This document shows positions 1-7,883 of a stretch of 36,612 nucleotides of DNA, one piece after another. Numbering within the stretch: the stretch's first letter is position 1; each line of letters begins with the position of its first letter. The translations under genes were made by a program, and so were the position numbers. Origin of the DNA: Burkholderiales bacterium (GTDB lineage: Bacteria; Pseudomonadota; Gammaproteobacteria; Burkholderiales; SG8-39); contig JAHDYJ010000023.1 of NCBI GenBank assembly GCA_023383795.1, forward strand, positions 12,288 to 48,899, written 5' to 3'. The notes under the pieces are model-generated. The model was not told the origin of the DNA. It saw only the letters and a program-made list of their open reading frames with translations, and did not search any database.

Positions 1-903
1 GGGCGCGACAGCGCCGCGGTCTCGCTCTACCTCGACGTCGATCGCGCGACCGCCGCGGTGCTCGGCCACGAGACGCGCATCGAGCGGGTGCCGATCGCCG
101 CCAACCTGCGCCATCACGAGGTCGAGTCGCTGAACGAGCGATTCGCCGCCGGCGCTCCCGGTGACGCCGGCCATTTCGTGCCCGAGCTCTGGCTGCTCTA
201 CCGCGTCGCGCTCGCGCTCGAAGCGGCGCGCGGCAAGGAGCCGCCGGCCGGCGGCGAGCGCATCGAGTACGCGTTCCACGTCGAGGACGGGCGCGTGACG
301 ATCACCGAGCGCAAGCGCGGCGCGCCGCTCGACAAGCTCGTCGCCGAGCTGATGATCCTCGCGAACAGCACCTGGGGCCGGCTGCTCGCCGAGCGCGAAG
401 TGCCGGCGATCTATCGGGCGCAGGGCGCGGCCGCACGCGTGCGCATGACCACCGCGGCGGCGGAGCACCAAGGCCTCGGGGTGAGCCACTACGCGTGGGC
501 GACGTCGCCGCTGCGGCGCTATGTGGACCTGGTGAACCAGTGGCAGCTGGTGGCCGCGCTCCGCGGCGACCCGCCGCCGTTCGCGCCCGGCTCCGAGCCC
601 CTGCTGGCGGCGATGCGCGACTTCGAGCTCACCCACGCGGCCTACGACGAGTTCCAGCGCCACATGGAGCACTATTGGTGCCTGCGCTGGCTGCTCCAGG
701 AAGGGGTGCGCTTGGCGGAGGCCACGGTCGTGCGGGAGAATCTCGTCAAGCTGGCCGGCCTGCCGCTCTACGTGCGGGTGCCGTCGCTGCCGGAACTCGC
801 TCCGAGCACCGAGGTCATCGTCGAGGTCGCCGACGTGGATCTGATTGACACCCAGGTGCGATGCGTCTATAAGCGTCAAGAATCTGCGTTAAGTGACGGC
901 TAG
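1..903 (+). CDS. RNase II-family 3'-5' exoribonuclease (RNB domain), 5' partial
   Basis: Only the C-terminal 300 residues are present; the frame is open from base 1. The RNB signature is clear: LMILANSTWGRLLAE followed by the proline-arginine motif ATSPLRRYVDLVNQWQL, which in RNase II/RNase R lines the catalytic channel that degrades single-stranded RNA processively from the 3' end. A short tail after about residue 225 (basic, beta-rich, VRVPSLPEL... VDLIDTQVRCVYKR) fits a reduced C-terminal S1-like RNA-binding domain. The catalytic aspartate cluster would lie upstream of the window. In betaproteobacteria a VacB/RNase II-family gene commonly precedes the tonB-like gene and aroE, as here. Whether it is RNase II or another RNB paralogue cannot be decided from this part. 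Confidence 0.9.
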   Translation, partial: GRDSAAVSLYLDVDRATAAVLGHETRIERVPIAANLRHHEVESLNERFAAGAPGDAGHFVPELWLLYRVALALEAARGKEPPAGGERIEYAFHVEDGRVTITERKRGAPLDKLVAELMILANSTWGRLLAEREVPAIYRAQGAAARVRMTTAAAEHQGLGVSHYAWATSPLRRYVDLVNQWQLVAALRGDPPPFAPGSEPLLAAMRDFELTHAAYDEFQRHMEHYWCLRWLLQEGVRLAEATVVRENLVKLAGLPLYVRVPSLPELAPSTEVIVEVADVDLIDTQVRCVYKRQESALSDG

Positions 904-935
904 ATCGCGCTGATTTTAAAGAGCTTCTAAGCAAG

Positions 936-1826
936 GTGCAGGTCGTACTCGACTATCCGCAGGCCCCCGCGCAGTCGGCCCACCCGCTCCTCGCCGCGGT
1001 CGTGGTGTCGATCGCGGTGCATGCGCTCGCCCTGTCGCTCAGATTCGAGCTGCCCGACGTCGCGCGGCTGAAGCCCCCGCCGCAGACGCTCGACGTCGTG
1101 CTGATCAACAGCAAGACGAAGTCGGCGCCCGAGAAGCCCCAGGTCCTGGCCCAGGCGAACCTCGACGCCGGCGGCAACGTCGAGGCCGATCGCACCCCCA
1201 AGACGACGATGCCGGTGCTGAAGGAGGAGCGGCAGGGCAGCGATCTCAAGCAGGCGCAGAAGCGGGTGCAGGAGCTCGAGAAGAAGAGCCGCCAGCTGAT
1301 GAGCAAGCTCGAGAAGGCGCCCGCGCCGGTCGTTACCGAGCCGGCCAAGCCGGCGCCGGCGCCGGTGGTCGAGCCCCCGCAACCCTCCGGCCTCGACCTC
1401 GCCAACACCGCGCTCGCGCTCGCGCGCATGGAGGCGCAGGTCGCGCGACAGAACGAGGAGTACGCCAAGCGCCCGCGCAAGCAGTTCGTCGGCGCCCGCG
1501 CGGCCGAAACGCGGTTCGCGATGTACGTCGAGGCCTGGCGGCAGAAGGTCGAGCGGATCGGCAACCTCAACTACCCCGAGGCCGCGCGCGGCCGCATCTA
1601 CGGCAGCCTCCGGCTGACCGTGTCGATCAAGGCCGACGGGTCGGTCGACGCGATCCAGGTCGACCGGCCGTCGGGGTACGACGTGCTCGACCGCGCCGCC
1701 GAGAAGATCGTCCACCTCGCGGGCCCGTTCGCGGCGTTTCCGCCCAACATCCGGCGCGACACCGACATCCTGGTGATCACGCGCACCTGGACCTTCGCGC
1801 GCGGCGACCGGCTGTACGGGGAATGA
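936..1826 (+). CDS. TonB-family energy transducer (solo)
   Basis: The 296-residue protein starts with GTG. It has a short cytoplasmic N-terminus, one membrane helix (about residues 18-36, LLAAVVVSIAVHALALSL), a charged helical stretch rich in Lys/Glu/Gln (about 90-125), a Pro/Ala linker with EPAKPAPAPVVEPPQP, and a C-terminal TonB domain (about 205-296) containing NYPEAARGRIYGSLRLTVSI and an ending VITRTWTF. TonB proteins span the periplasm and pass proton-motive energy to outer-membrane partners. No exbB/exbD is adjacent, and the gene sits between an RNA exonuclease and aroE. In Pseudomonas aeruginosa a solo TonB (TonB3) encoded next to the Pil-Chp and pyr genes affects twitching, so a pilus-related role is possible, but that is inference. 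Confidence 0.85.
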   Translation: MQVVLDYPQAPAQSAHPLLAAVVVSIAVHALALSLRFELPDVARLKPPPQTLDVVLINSKTKSAPEKPQVLAQANLDAGGNVEADRTPKTTMPVLKEERQGSDLKQAQKRVQELEKKSRQLMSKLEKAPAPVVTEPAKPAPAPVVEPPQPSGLDLANTALALARMEAQVARQNEEYAKRPRKQFVGARAAETRFAMYVEAWRQKVERIGNLNYPEAARGRIYGSLRLTVSIKADGSVDAIQVDRPSGYDVLDRAAEKIVHLAGPFAAFPPNIRRDTDILVITRTWTFARGDRLYGE

Positions 1827-1865
1827 CGCCGCGGCCGCCCGCGCGGGCGGCAGGCCGAACGATCC

Positions 1866-2678
1866 ATGCCTGACCGCTACGCCGTCGTCGGGAATCCGGT
1901 CGCGCATTCGCGCTCGCCCGCGATCCACGCCGCGTTCGCGCGCCAGACCGGCGAGGACATCGAGTACACGCGCCTGCTCGCGCCGCTCGACGGCTTCGCG
2001 CGGACCGTCGCCGAGTTCCGCGACGCCGGCGGCAAGGGCGTCAACGTCACCCTGCCGTTCAAGGGCGAGGCGTTCCGGCTCGCCACGACGCTCGCCGCGC
2101 GCGCGCGCCTCGCCGAGGCGGCGAACACGCTGCGCTTCGACCCCGACGGCGTCTACGGCGACAACACCGATGGGCCGGGGCTGGTGCGCGACGTCACCGT
2201 GAACCTCGGCGTGGCGCTTGCCGGCCGGCGCGTGCTCCTGATCGGCGCCGGCGGTGCGGCGAGCGGCGTGGTCCCGGCGCTGCTCGGCGCCGGCGTCGCA
2301 CGGCTCGTGATCGCGAACCGGACGGAGGACCGCGCCGCAGCGCTGGCACGGCGCCACGGCGCGCCGGTCGCGGCCTGCGGGTTCGACGCGCTTGGCGACG
2401 AGCCGTTCGACGTGCTGATCAACGCGACCTCGGCCGGGCTCTCCGGCGCGGCGCCGCCGCTGCCCGCCGGTGCGGTCGCACCGGGCGCGCTCGCCTACGA
2501 CATGGTCTACGGGCCGCTCGCCGAGCCGTTTCTCGCCGCGGCCCGGCGTGCCGGCGCGACGCGGCTCGCCGACGGCCTCGGCATGCTGGTCGAGCAGGCC
2601 GCCGAGTCGTTCCTCGTCTGGCGCGGCATCCGTCCGGACACCGCGCCGGTGCTGGCCGGGCTGCGCGCCGCGCGGTGA
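1866..2678 (+). CDS. aroE: Shikimate dehydrogenase (NADP+)
   Basis: The 270-residue product has the usual AroE length and reduces 3-dehydroshikimate to shikimate in aromatic amino-acid synthesis. Visible motifs in order: NPVAHSRSPAIH (shikimate-binding Ser pair), GVNVTLPFK with the catalytic lysine, NTLRFDPDGVYGDNTDGPG with the catalytic aspartate, the glycine-rich dinucleotide loop LIGAGGAASG, NRTEDRA (the NRT motif, typical of NADP+ preference), INATSAGL, and DGLGMLVEQAAESF near the C-terminus. The start is ATG. The stop codon overlaps the GTG start of mtgA by four bases (GTGA), so the two are almost certainly co-transcribed and translationally coupled. Confidence 0.96.
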   Translation: MPDRYAVVGNPVAHSRSPAIHAAFARQTGEDIEYTRLLAPLDGFARTVAEFRDAGGKGVNVTLPFKGEAFRLATTLAARARLAEAANTLRFDPDGVYGDNTDGPGLVRDVTVNLGVALAGRRVLLIGAGGAASGVVPALLGAGVARLVIANRTEDRAAALARRHGAPVAACGFDALGDEPFDVLINATSAGLSGAAPPLPAGAVAPGALAYDMVYGPLAEPFLAAARRAGATRLADGLGMLVEQAAESFLVWRGIRPDTAPVLAGLRAAR

Positions 2679-3379
2679 AGCGCCTGCGCTCGATCCGGAG
2701 GTTCCTCGGCTGGGGCCTCGCCGGGCTCTTCCTCGCGTTCGTGGTCGTGCAGGTCTGGTACCTCCTGCACATCGCCTACTGGACGCGGGTCGATCCGCAG
2801 CGCACGAGCTTCATGGAGTCGCGCCTGGAGGGCATGCGCGCGCGCAACCCGAAGGCCGAGCTCAGGCATCAGTGGGTCGACTACGGGCGCATCTCGGTAC
2901 AGCTCAAGCGCGCGGTGATCGTGGCCGAGGACGCCAAGTTCGTCGACCACGAGGGCTTCGACTGGGAGGGGATCCAGCGCGCCCTGGAGAAGAACCAGCG
3001 CCGCGGCAGGGTGGTCGCGGGCGGCTCGACGATCAGCCAGCAGCTCGCGAAGAACCTGTTCCTGTCGGGCGAGCGCTCGGTGCTGCGCAAGGGCCAGGAG
3101 GCGCTGATCACGATCATGCTCGAGGCGGTCATGGACAAGCGGCGCATCCTCGAGATCTACCTGAACGTCGCCGAATGGGGCGAGGGCGTGTTCGGCGCCG
3201 AGGCCGCCGCCCGCCACCACTACGGCGTGAGCGCCGCCGCCCTCACGCCGTGGCAGGCCGCGCGGCTCGCGGCGATGCTGCCGCGGCCGCGCTACTACGA
3301 CCGCAACCGCAGCACGCGATACCTCGAGCAGTACACCGAGCGCATCCTGGCCCGCATGCCCTCCGCGCAGGTGCCGTAG
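2675..3379 (+). CDS. mtgA: Monofunctional biosynthetic peptidoglycan glycosyltransferase
   Basis: MtgA polymerises lipid II into glycan strands at the inner membrane, without a transpeptidase domain. The 234-residue product has a basic N-terminus and one membrane anchor (about residues 11-31), then a family 51 glycosyltransferase domain. The donor-site catalytic glutamate lies in VAEDAKFVDHEGFDW, followed by GGSTISQQLAKNLFLS, and the second glutamate in LEIYLNVAEWGEGVFG; PRYY near the end is also typical. The GTG start overlaps the aroE stop by four bases. The aroE-mtgA pair is a common betaproteobacterial arrangement. A strong hairpin follows the gene. Confidence 0.95.
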   Translation: MKRLRSIRRFLGWGLAGLFLAFVVVQVWYLLHIAYWTRVDPQRTSFMESRLEGMRARNPKAELRHQWVDYGRISVQLKRAVIVAEDAKFVDHEGFDWEGIQRALEKNQRRGRVVAGGSTISQQLAKNLFLSGERSVLRKGQEALITIMLEAVMDKRRILEIYLNVAEWGEGVFGAEAAARHHYGVSAAALTPWQAARLAAMLPRPRYYDRNRSTRYLEQYTERILARMPSAQVP

Positions 3380-3405
3380 CCGGCCCGGCTCAGCGGAGGG
3401 AGGGT

Positions 3406-3439
3406 AACGGGAGGGAACCCGTGTGGGTTCCCTCCCGTT
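3406..3439. terminator. Perfect 15-bp hairpin between convergent mtgA and NYN gene
   Basis: The arms 3406-3420 and 3425-3439 are perfect inverted complements (AACGGGAGGGAACCC and its complement) around a GTGT loop. It lies 26 bp after the mtgA stop and 8 bp before the stop of the convergent gene, so it can serve both strands. There is no long T-run on either side, so the termination strength is inferred from the stem only. Confidence 0.75.
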
Positions 3440-3447
3440 CGTCCCCC

Positions 3448-4266
3448 TCAGCCCTCGTGGACCGGGCCGCGGATGATGTAGCCGCCGGACTTCTCGTCGC
3501 GCTCGAGCTGCAGGAGCTTCCGTTTCTGCGCCTCCTCGAGCAGCTTCGAGAACGAGCGGTAGCCGTAGTAGGACTCGCTGAAACCGGGCATCTGGCGCTT
3601 GATCGCCTGCTTCACCGCCGAGCCCCACAGCTTCTCCTCCTCGCCGCGCTCGGCGAGCAGCGCCTCGACCGTCTTCGCCACGAGCGCGAGCGCGTCCTCG
3701 GGCTTGCCGCCCTCCTCCTTCGGCTCGGGCTTGCGCTCGCCCTCGCCCGCGGCCGGCTCCTTGCGCCGCGTGCGCTTCTGCGCCTTCTCGCCGCGCACCA
3801 GGTCGTCGTAGTAGATGAACTCGTCGCAGTTCGAGATCAGCAGATCGGAGGTCGACTTCTTCACGCCGATGCCGATCACCTCCTTGTTGTTCTCGCGCAG
3901 CTTCGAGACGAGCGGCGAGAAGTCGGAGTCGCCGCTGATGATCACGAACGTGTCCACGTGCGGCTTGGTGTAGCAGAGGTCGAGCGCGTCGACCACCATG
4001 CGGATGTCGGCCGAGTTCTTGCCCGACTGGCGCACGTGCGGCACCTCGACGAGCTCGAAGGCGGCCTGGTGCATCGCGCTCTTGAACTCCTTGTAGCGCT
4101 CCCAGTCGCAGTAGGCGCGCTTCACCACGATGCTGCCCTTCAGGAGCAGCCGCTCGAGCACCTTGCGGATGTCGAACTTGTCGTACCTCGCCTCGCGCAC
4201 GCCGAGCGCGATGTTCTCGAAGTCGCAGAAAAGGGCCATGTTGTTGTCGTCTGGCGGGGTCGGCAT
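3448..4266 (-). CDS. NYN (PIN-like) domain protein with C-terminal LOTUS/OST-HTH domain
   Basis: The 272-residue cytoplasmic protein has an N-terminal NYN/LabA-like PIN-fold domain (about residues 9-150). Acidic residues expected at a metal-dependent nuclease site are visible in LFCDFENI (D15), NSADIRMVVDALDL and VIISGDSDFSPLV. A Lys/Glu-rich linker (about 160-195) leads to a winged-helix LOTUS/OST-HTH domain (about 200-270, LWGSAVKQAIKRQMPGFSES ... FSKLLEEAQKRKLLQLE). The NYN family is linked to RNA cleavage or processing and LOTUS domains bind RNA or G-rich nucleic acid; no target can be named from the sequence. It is monocistronic and convergent with mtgA. The ATG start follows a gap of about 140 bp from the MFS gene on the same strand. 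Confidence 0.88.
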   Translation of the reverse strand: MPTPPDDNNMALFCDFENIALGVREARYDKFDIRKVLERLLLKGSIVVKRAYCDWERYKEFKSAMHQAAFELVEVPHVRQSGKNSADIRMVVDALDLCYTKPHVDTFVIISGDSDFSPLVSKLRENNKEVIGIGVKKSTSDLLISNCDEFIYYDDLVRGEKAQKRTRRKEPAAGEGERKPEPKEEGGKPEDALALVAKTVEALLAERGEEEKLWGSAVKQAIKRQMPGFSESYYGYRSFSKLLEEAQKRKLLQLERDEKSGGYIIRGPVHEG

Positions 4267-4404
4267 GTGCGCTCCTGCCGCGCGGCGGCCCGCAGAGCCG
4301 GGCCCGGCCGCGCGGGCGATGTCTTCTCGTTGAGCCGCGATTATCCGCGCATTCCCGGGCGGGCGCTTCGGCCCTCACGCGGCCCGTCCGCTGGCCGGGG
4401 GGCC

Positions 4405-5715
4405 CTACGGCTGCGCGAGCGCCGCGCGGCGCCCGCGGGCCACGTCGACGCCCGCGAGCAGCGCGAGGCCGGCCACGAAGAACGCGCCGGTCACGAGGAT
4501 CGCCAGCCGGTGGTTGCCGACCGACAGCCAGGTCACGAGCCCGTAGCTCATCGGCCCGAGGATCGACGAGAGCTTCACCGCGAGCCCCCACAGGCCGAAG
4601 AACTCGGCCCGCCGCGTCGCCGGGCTCAGGTAGCCCACCAGCGCGCGCGCGGCCGACTGCGAGGCGCCGAGCCCGAGCCCGGCGAGGTTCGCCGCGACCC
4701 AGAAGAGGCCGCGGCCCTCGGCGAGCCAGGCCGCGGCGATGGTCGCGATCCAGATCAGGAGCGTGACCACGAGCGTGGGGACGTGGCCGAGCCGGTCCTG
4801 CACCTGCCCGAACGCGAACGCCCCGAGCGCGGCGGTCACGTTGACGACGAGGATCATGACGATCGTCTCGCGCGTGTCGAAGCCGAGCGCCTCCTGGGCG
4901 TAGACGGCCGCCAGGGCGACCACGGTCTGGATGCCGGACTGGTAGACGATCACGCAGCCGAGGAACCGCGCGAGGTCGCGAAAGTGCGCGGCGTGTCGCA
5001 GCGTATGGCGAAGCCGCGCGAATGCGTCGCGCACCAGGCGGCTCCCGGGCGCGGCCGGTTGCGGCTCGGCGCGCTCGCGCAGGAGCAGGAACGTGGGCAG
5101 GCTCGCCAGCGCGAACAGCGCCGCCGTGATCAGCATCGTCACCGGCACGAACTGCGAGGCGGCGTGCCCCTGCGACTGCGCCCAGCCCACGTAGCCGAGC
5201 GCGAGGCCGAGCGCGAGCAGGCCGCCGAGATACCCGAGGCTCCAGCCCCAGCCCGAGACGGTGCCGAGCGCCTCGCCCTCGGCGAGCTCGGGCAGGAACG
5301 CGGCGATCAGGTTCTCGCCGGTGCCGAAGAAGAATGCCGAGGCCGCGACCAGCACCACCGCGAGCGCGAGGCTGCCCGGCCCGGTCAGTGCCAGCGCCGA
5401 AGTGAACGCGACGCAGCCCACCGTCGAGAGCGCGAGCAGCCGCTTCTTGCGCGCGCGCAGATCGGCGTAGGCGCCGATCACCGGCGCGGTCAGCACGATC
5501 AGCGCATTGGCGAGCGCCAGCGCGGCGGTCCAGGCGAGCGTCGCCCACGGCGCGCTGCCGGCCACGACGCCGACGAAGTATGCGTTGTACACGGCGGTGA
5601 TCACGACCGTCGTGTAGCCCGAGTTGGCGAAGTCGTACATCGCCCACGCGACGACCTCGCGGGGCCGGACGCCGGGCGCGAGCCGCCGCGGACGCTCGCT
5701 GGGGGCCTTCGTCAT
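4405..5715 (-). CDS. MFS transporter, UMF1/Atg22-like family
   Basis: The 436-residue protein is strongly hydrophobic with about twelve membrane segments. The opening WAMYDFANSGYTTVVITAVY is the hallmark of the bacterial UMF1 / Atg22-like branch of the major facilitator superfamily. In yeast Atg22 exports amino acids from the vacuole; the bacterial members have no settled substrate, so I do not assign one. I chose the ATG at 5713-5715 (MTKAPSERPRR); a TTG 13 codons upstream also keeps the frame open but lacks support. The gene is divergent from mgtE with about 100 bp between them. Confidence 0.82.
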   Translation of the reverse strand: MTKAPSERPRRLAPGVRPREVVAWAMYDFANSGYTTVVITAVYNAYFVGVVAGSAPWATLAWTAALALANALIVLTAPVIGAYADLRARKKRLLALSTVGCVAFTSALALTGPGSLALAVVLVAASAFFFGTGENLIAAFLPELAEGEALGTVSGWGWSLGYLGGLLALGLALGYVGWAQSQGHAASQFVPVTMLITAALFALASLPTFLLLRERAEPQPAAPGSRLVRDAFARLRHTLRHAAHFRDLARFLGCVIVYQSGIQTVVALAAVYAQEALGFDTRETIVMILVVNVTAALGAFAFGQVQDRLGHVPTLVVTLLIWIATIAAAWLAEGRGLFWVAANLAGLGLGASQSAARALVGYLSPATRRAEFFGLWGLAVKLSSILGPMSYGLVTWLSVGNHRLAILVTGAFFVAGLALLAGVDVARGRRAALAQP

Positions 5716-5804
5716 CTCATCGTGTGTCAAGCGATCGTCAACCGTGCCGCGCAATCATAGCGGCCGCGGGCGCGCGCCGGTGGTCGCATCGGCCCGCGAC
5801 ACGC

Positions 5805-5813
5805 TGTTACGAT
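5805..5813 (+). promoter_or_regulatory. Extended -10 element for mgtE
   Basis: TG-T-TACGAT is an extended -10 (TGnTACGAT). No convincing -35 box is seen at 17 bp. The hexamer ends 6 bp before the GTG start of mgtE, so the transcript would be leaderless or nearly so. No magnesium (M-box) riboswitch fits in this gap. Confidence 0.4.
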
Positions 5814-5819
5814 AGCCGC

Positions 5820-7265
5820 GTGCCGGAGACGATCGAACGCAAGGAGCTCGAGGACCTGCAGGAGGACCTGCGCGAGGTCCAGGAGCTCCTGCGCCGGCAG
5901 CAGCTGGTCGAGGGGCTGGTCGAGCGCCAGGAGAGGATGGCGAACCGCGAGCTCGTCGAGCAGCTCGTGCACAGGCAGCACCTCGCCGAGCTCGGCCGCA
6001 AGCTGGAGGGCATGCACCCGGCCGACATCGCGTACATCCTCGAGGCGCTGCCGCTCGACGAGCGGCTGGCCGTCTGGGAGCTCGTCAAGGCCGACCGCGA
6101 CGGCGAGATCCTGCTCGAGGTGTCCGATGCGGTGCGCGAGACGCTGATCCGCAGCATGGACTCGCACGAGCTGCTCGCGGCGGCCGAGCATCTCGATGCC
6201 GACGAGATCGCGGATCTCGCGCCCGACCTCCCCGCCGACGTGCTGCAGGGCGTCTTCCGCTCGCTTCCGGTCGAGGAGCGCGAGGAGCTGCGCGCCGCGA
6301 TGTCCTATCCGGAGGACTCGGTCGGCGCGCTGATGGACTTCGAGGAGATCAGCGTGCGCGAGGACGTGACGCTCGAGGTCGTCACGCGCTACCTGCGCCG
6401 CTTCGAGGAGCTGCCCGACCACACCGACCAGGTGTTCGTGGTCGACCGCGACGAGCAGCTGAAGGGCGTGCTGCCGATCTCCAAGCTGGTGGTCACCGAT
6501 CTCGACGCGCTGGTGCGCGACGCGATGGTGACCGACTACGTCGCGCTCTACCCGGACGACAAGGCGCAGGACGCGGCGCAGGCCTTCGAGCGCTACGACC
6601 TCGTATCGGCCGCGGTGATCTCGTCCAAGGGCAAGCTGATCGGCCGCGTCACCGTGAACGCGGTGGTGGACTTCATCCGCGCGCGCAGCGAGGCGCAGCA
6701 GCTCGCCAAGGGCGGCCTGCGCGAGGGCGAGGACGTGTTCGCGCCGGTGTGGCAGTCGGTGAAGAACCGCTGGACGTGGCTCGCCATCAACATGGTCACC
6801 GCGTTCATCGCCTCGCGCGTGATCGGCCTGTTCGAAGGCTCGATCGAGAAGCTGGTGGCGCTGGCGGCGCTGATGCCGATCGTCGCCGGCATCGGCGGCA
6901 ACGCCGGCAACCAGACGATCACGATGATCGTGCGCGCCCTTGCGCTCGGCCAGGTCGGCGACGAGCAGTCCCGCCAGCTCCTGCGCAAGGAGCTCGGCGT
7001 CGCGGTGGTGAACGGTCTGATCTGGGGCGGCGTGCTGGGTCTCGTCGCCTACTGGCTGTACGGCAGCATGCCGCTCGGCCTGGTCATGACGGCGGCGATG
7101 ACGCTCAACCTGCTGCTCGCGGCCCTGGCCGGCGTGCTGATCCCGGTCGTGAGGATGCGGCTCGGGTTCGACCCCGCGCTCGGCTCGTCGGTGATGATCA
7201 CCGCCTTCACCGACTCGGGCGGCTTCCTCATCTTCCTGGGCCTCGCCACGATCTTCCTGCTCTGA
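5820..7265 (+). CDS. mgtE: Magnesium transporter MgtE
   Basis: MgtE is a dimeric inner-membrane Mg2+ channel gated by its cytoplasmic domains. The 481-residue product has a long charged N-terminal helix, the MgtE N domain (about residues 40-145, DIAYILEALP ... LPADVLQGVFRSLP), a CBS pair (about 150-275, with SVGALMDFEEISVRED and VTDYVALYPDD) that senses Mg2+, and five C-terminal membrane helices (about 310-480). The selectivity region AGIGGNAGNQT and the last helices (FTDSGGFLIFLG) are intact. I start at GTG 5820 (VPETIERKELEDLQ) because upstream in-frame sequence is not MgtE-like and a -10 box lies just before it. The mscL promoter overlaps the stop codon. Confidence 0.94.
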   Translation: MPETIERKELEDLQEDLREVQELLRRQQLVEGLVERQERMANRELVEQLVHRQHLAELGRKLEGMHPADIAYILEALPLDERLAVWELVKADRDGEILLEVSDAVRETLIRSMDSHELLAAAEHLDADEIADLAPDLPADVLQGVFRSLPVEEREELRAAMSYPEDSVGALMDFEEISVREDVTLEVVTRYLRRFEELPDHTDQVFVVDRDEQLKGVLPISKLVVTDLDALVRDAMVTDYVALYPDDKAQDAAQAFERYDLVSAAVISSKGKLIGRVTVNAVVDFIRARSEAQQLAKGGLREGEDVFAPVWQSVKNRWTWLAINMVTAFIASRVIGLFEGSIEKLVALAALMPIVAGIGGNAGNQTITMIVRALALGQVGDEQSRQLLRKELGVAVVNGLIWGGVLGLVAYWLYGSMPLGLVMTAAMTLNLLLAALAGVLIPVVRMRLGFDPALGSSVMITAFTDSGGFLIFLGLATIFLL

Positions 7266-7290
7266 CGCCCGTGCGCGGGCGCGCTACACT
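7262..7290 (+). promoter_or_regulatory. Sigma-70-type promoter for mscL, overlapping mgtE stop
   Basis: CTGACG (7262-7267) and TACACT (7285-7290) are separated by exactly 17 bp. The -35 hexamer includes the mgtE stop codon TGA (7263-7265). It would give mscL its own transcript with a leader of roughly 45 nt that carries the AAGGGG/GAAGG ribosome-binding region at 7331-7340. Confidence 0.5.
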
Positions 7291-7343
7291 CCGAGCCGCC
7301 GCTGCTTCGGGCGCACCAACTGGACCTGCAAAGGGGAAGGCCT

Positions 7344-7742
7344 ATGTCGATGCTGCAGGAGTTCAAGGAATTCGCGATGAAGGGCAGCGTCGTCGACCTC
7401 GCGGTCGGCGTCGTGATCGGCGCGGCGTTCGGCAAGATCGTCGACTCGCTGGTGAAGGACGTGATCATGCCGCCGATCGGGCTCCTGCTCGGCGGGGTGG
7501 ACTTCTCGGACCTGTTCTTCGTCCTCAAGCAGGGCGCGCAGGCGGGCCCCTATGCGACGGTGGACGCCGCGACCAAGGCGGGCGCGGTGACGCTCAACAT
7601 CGGCCTGTTCATCAATACCGTGATCTCGTTCCTGATCGTCGCGTGGGCGATCTTCATCGTGATCAAGGCCATGAATCGCCTGAAGCGCCAGCAGGCGGCG
7701 CCGCCGCCCGCCCCGCCCTTGGCGTTCCCGCTGCGGCGCTAG
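7344..7742 (+). CDS. mscL: Large-conductance mechanosensitive channel MscL
   Basis: MscL opens under membrane tension to release solutes during osmotic downshock. The 132-residue protein shows the conserved N-terminal amphipathic helix and TM1 ([24 protein letters not shown]), the periplasmic loop, and TM2 (about residues 87-111, [20 protein letters not shown]), then the KAMNRLKRQ boundary. A purine-rich ribosome-binding stretch lies at 7331-7340. The C-terminus is odd: after [11 protein letters not shown] it ends in LAFPLRR, whereas most MscL proteins finish with a helix resembling LLxEIRDLL that forms a cytoplasmic bundle. The bundle is dispensable for gating in other species, so the channel is probably functional. 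Confidence 0.95.
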   Translation: MSMLQEFKEFAMKGSVVDLAVGVVIGAAFGKIVDSLVKDVIMPPIGLLLGGVDFSDLFFVLKQGAQAGPYATVDAATKAGAVTLNIGLFINTVISFLIVAWAIFIVIKAMNRLKRQQAAPPPAPPLAFPLRR

Positions 7743-7773
7743 ACCCGCCCCCCGCTCAACATTGCCCGGGCGG

Positions 7774-7795
7774 TGGGGGCCCCGGCGCCCCCCCA
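7774..7795 (+). terminator. Possible mscL terminator hairpin
   Basis: TGGGGG (7774-7779) can pair with CCCCCA (7790-7795) over a GC-rich loop. It begins about 30 bp after the mscL stop. There is no T-tract, so this is weak evidence for termination. Confidence 0.3.
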
Positions 7796-7805
7796 TCGGC
7801 CGCTC

Positions 7806-7875
7806 ATCACCGCACAGGCGGGGATCCAGCCAGCCGTCGATCGCCTTTGGACCGGATTCCCGCTTGCGCGGGAAT
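7806..7875. repeat. REP-like palindrome pair between mscL and hemL
   Basis: Two small hairpins of the same design lie head to head. Hairpin A at 7806-7825 has arms ATCACCGC and GCGGGGAT around ACAG, with one mismatch. Hairpin B at 7856-7875 has perfect arms ATTCCCGC and GCGGGAAT around TTGC. The sequence GGATCCAG next to A and GGATTCCCGC in B resemble the widespread proteobacterial pattern of paired GGAT(T/C)CC...GGGAATGA repeats. They sit between convergent genes, the usual place for such elements. Confidence 0.6.
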
Positions 7876-7883
7876 GACGTGGC

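Noticed and set aside
2470..5760. Long open frames on both strands (about 1050-1100 codons) across aroE, mtgA, the NYN gene and the MFS gene
   Set aside because: They cross several well-supported genes and both strands, and are Arg/Ala-rich with no family motif. They are GC-driven shadows.
5716..5819. Possible M-box magnesium riboswitch before mgtE
   Set aside because: The gap to the divergent MFS gene is about 100 bp and the likely start site is next to the GTG, leaving no room for an aptamer.
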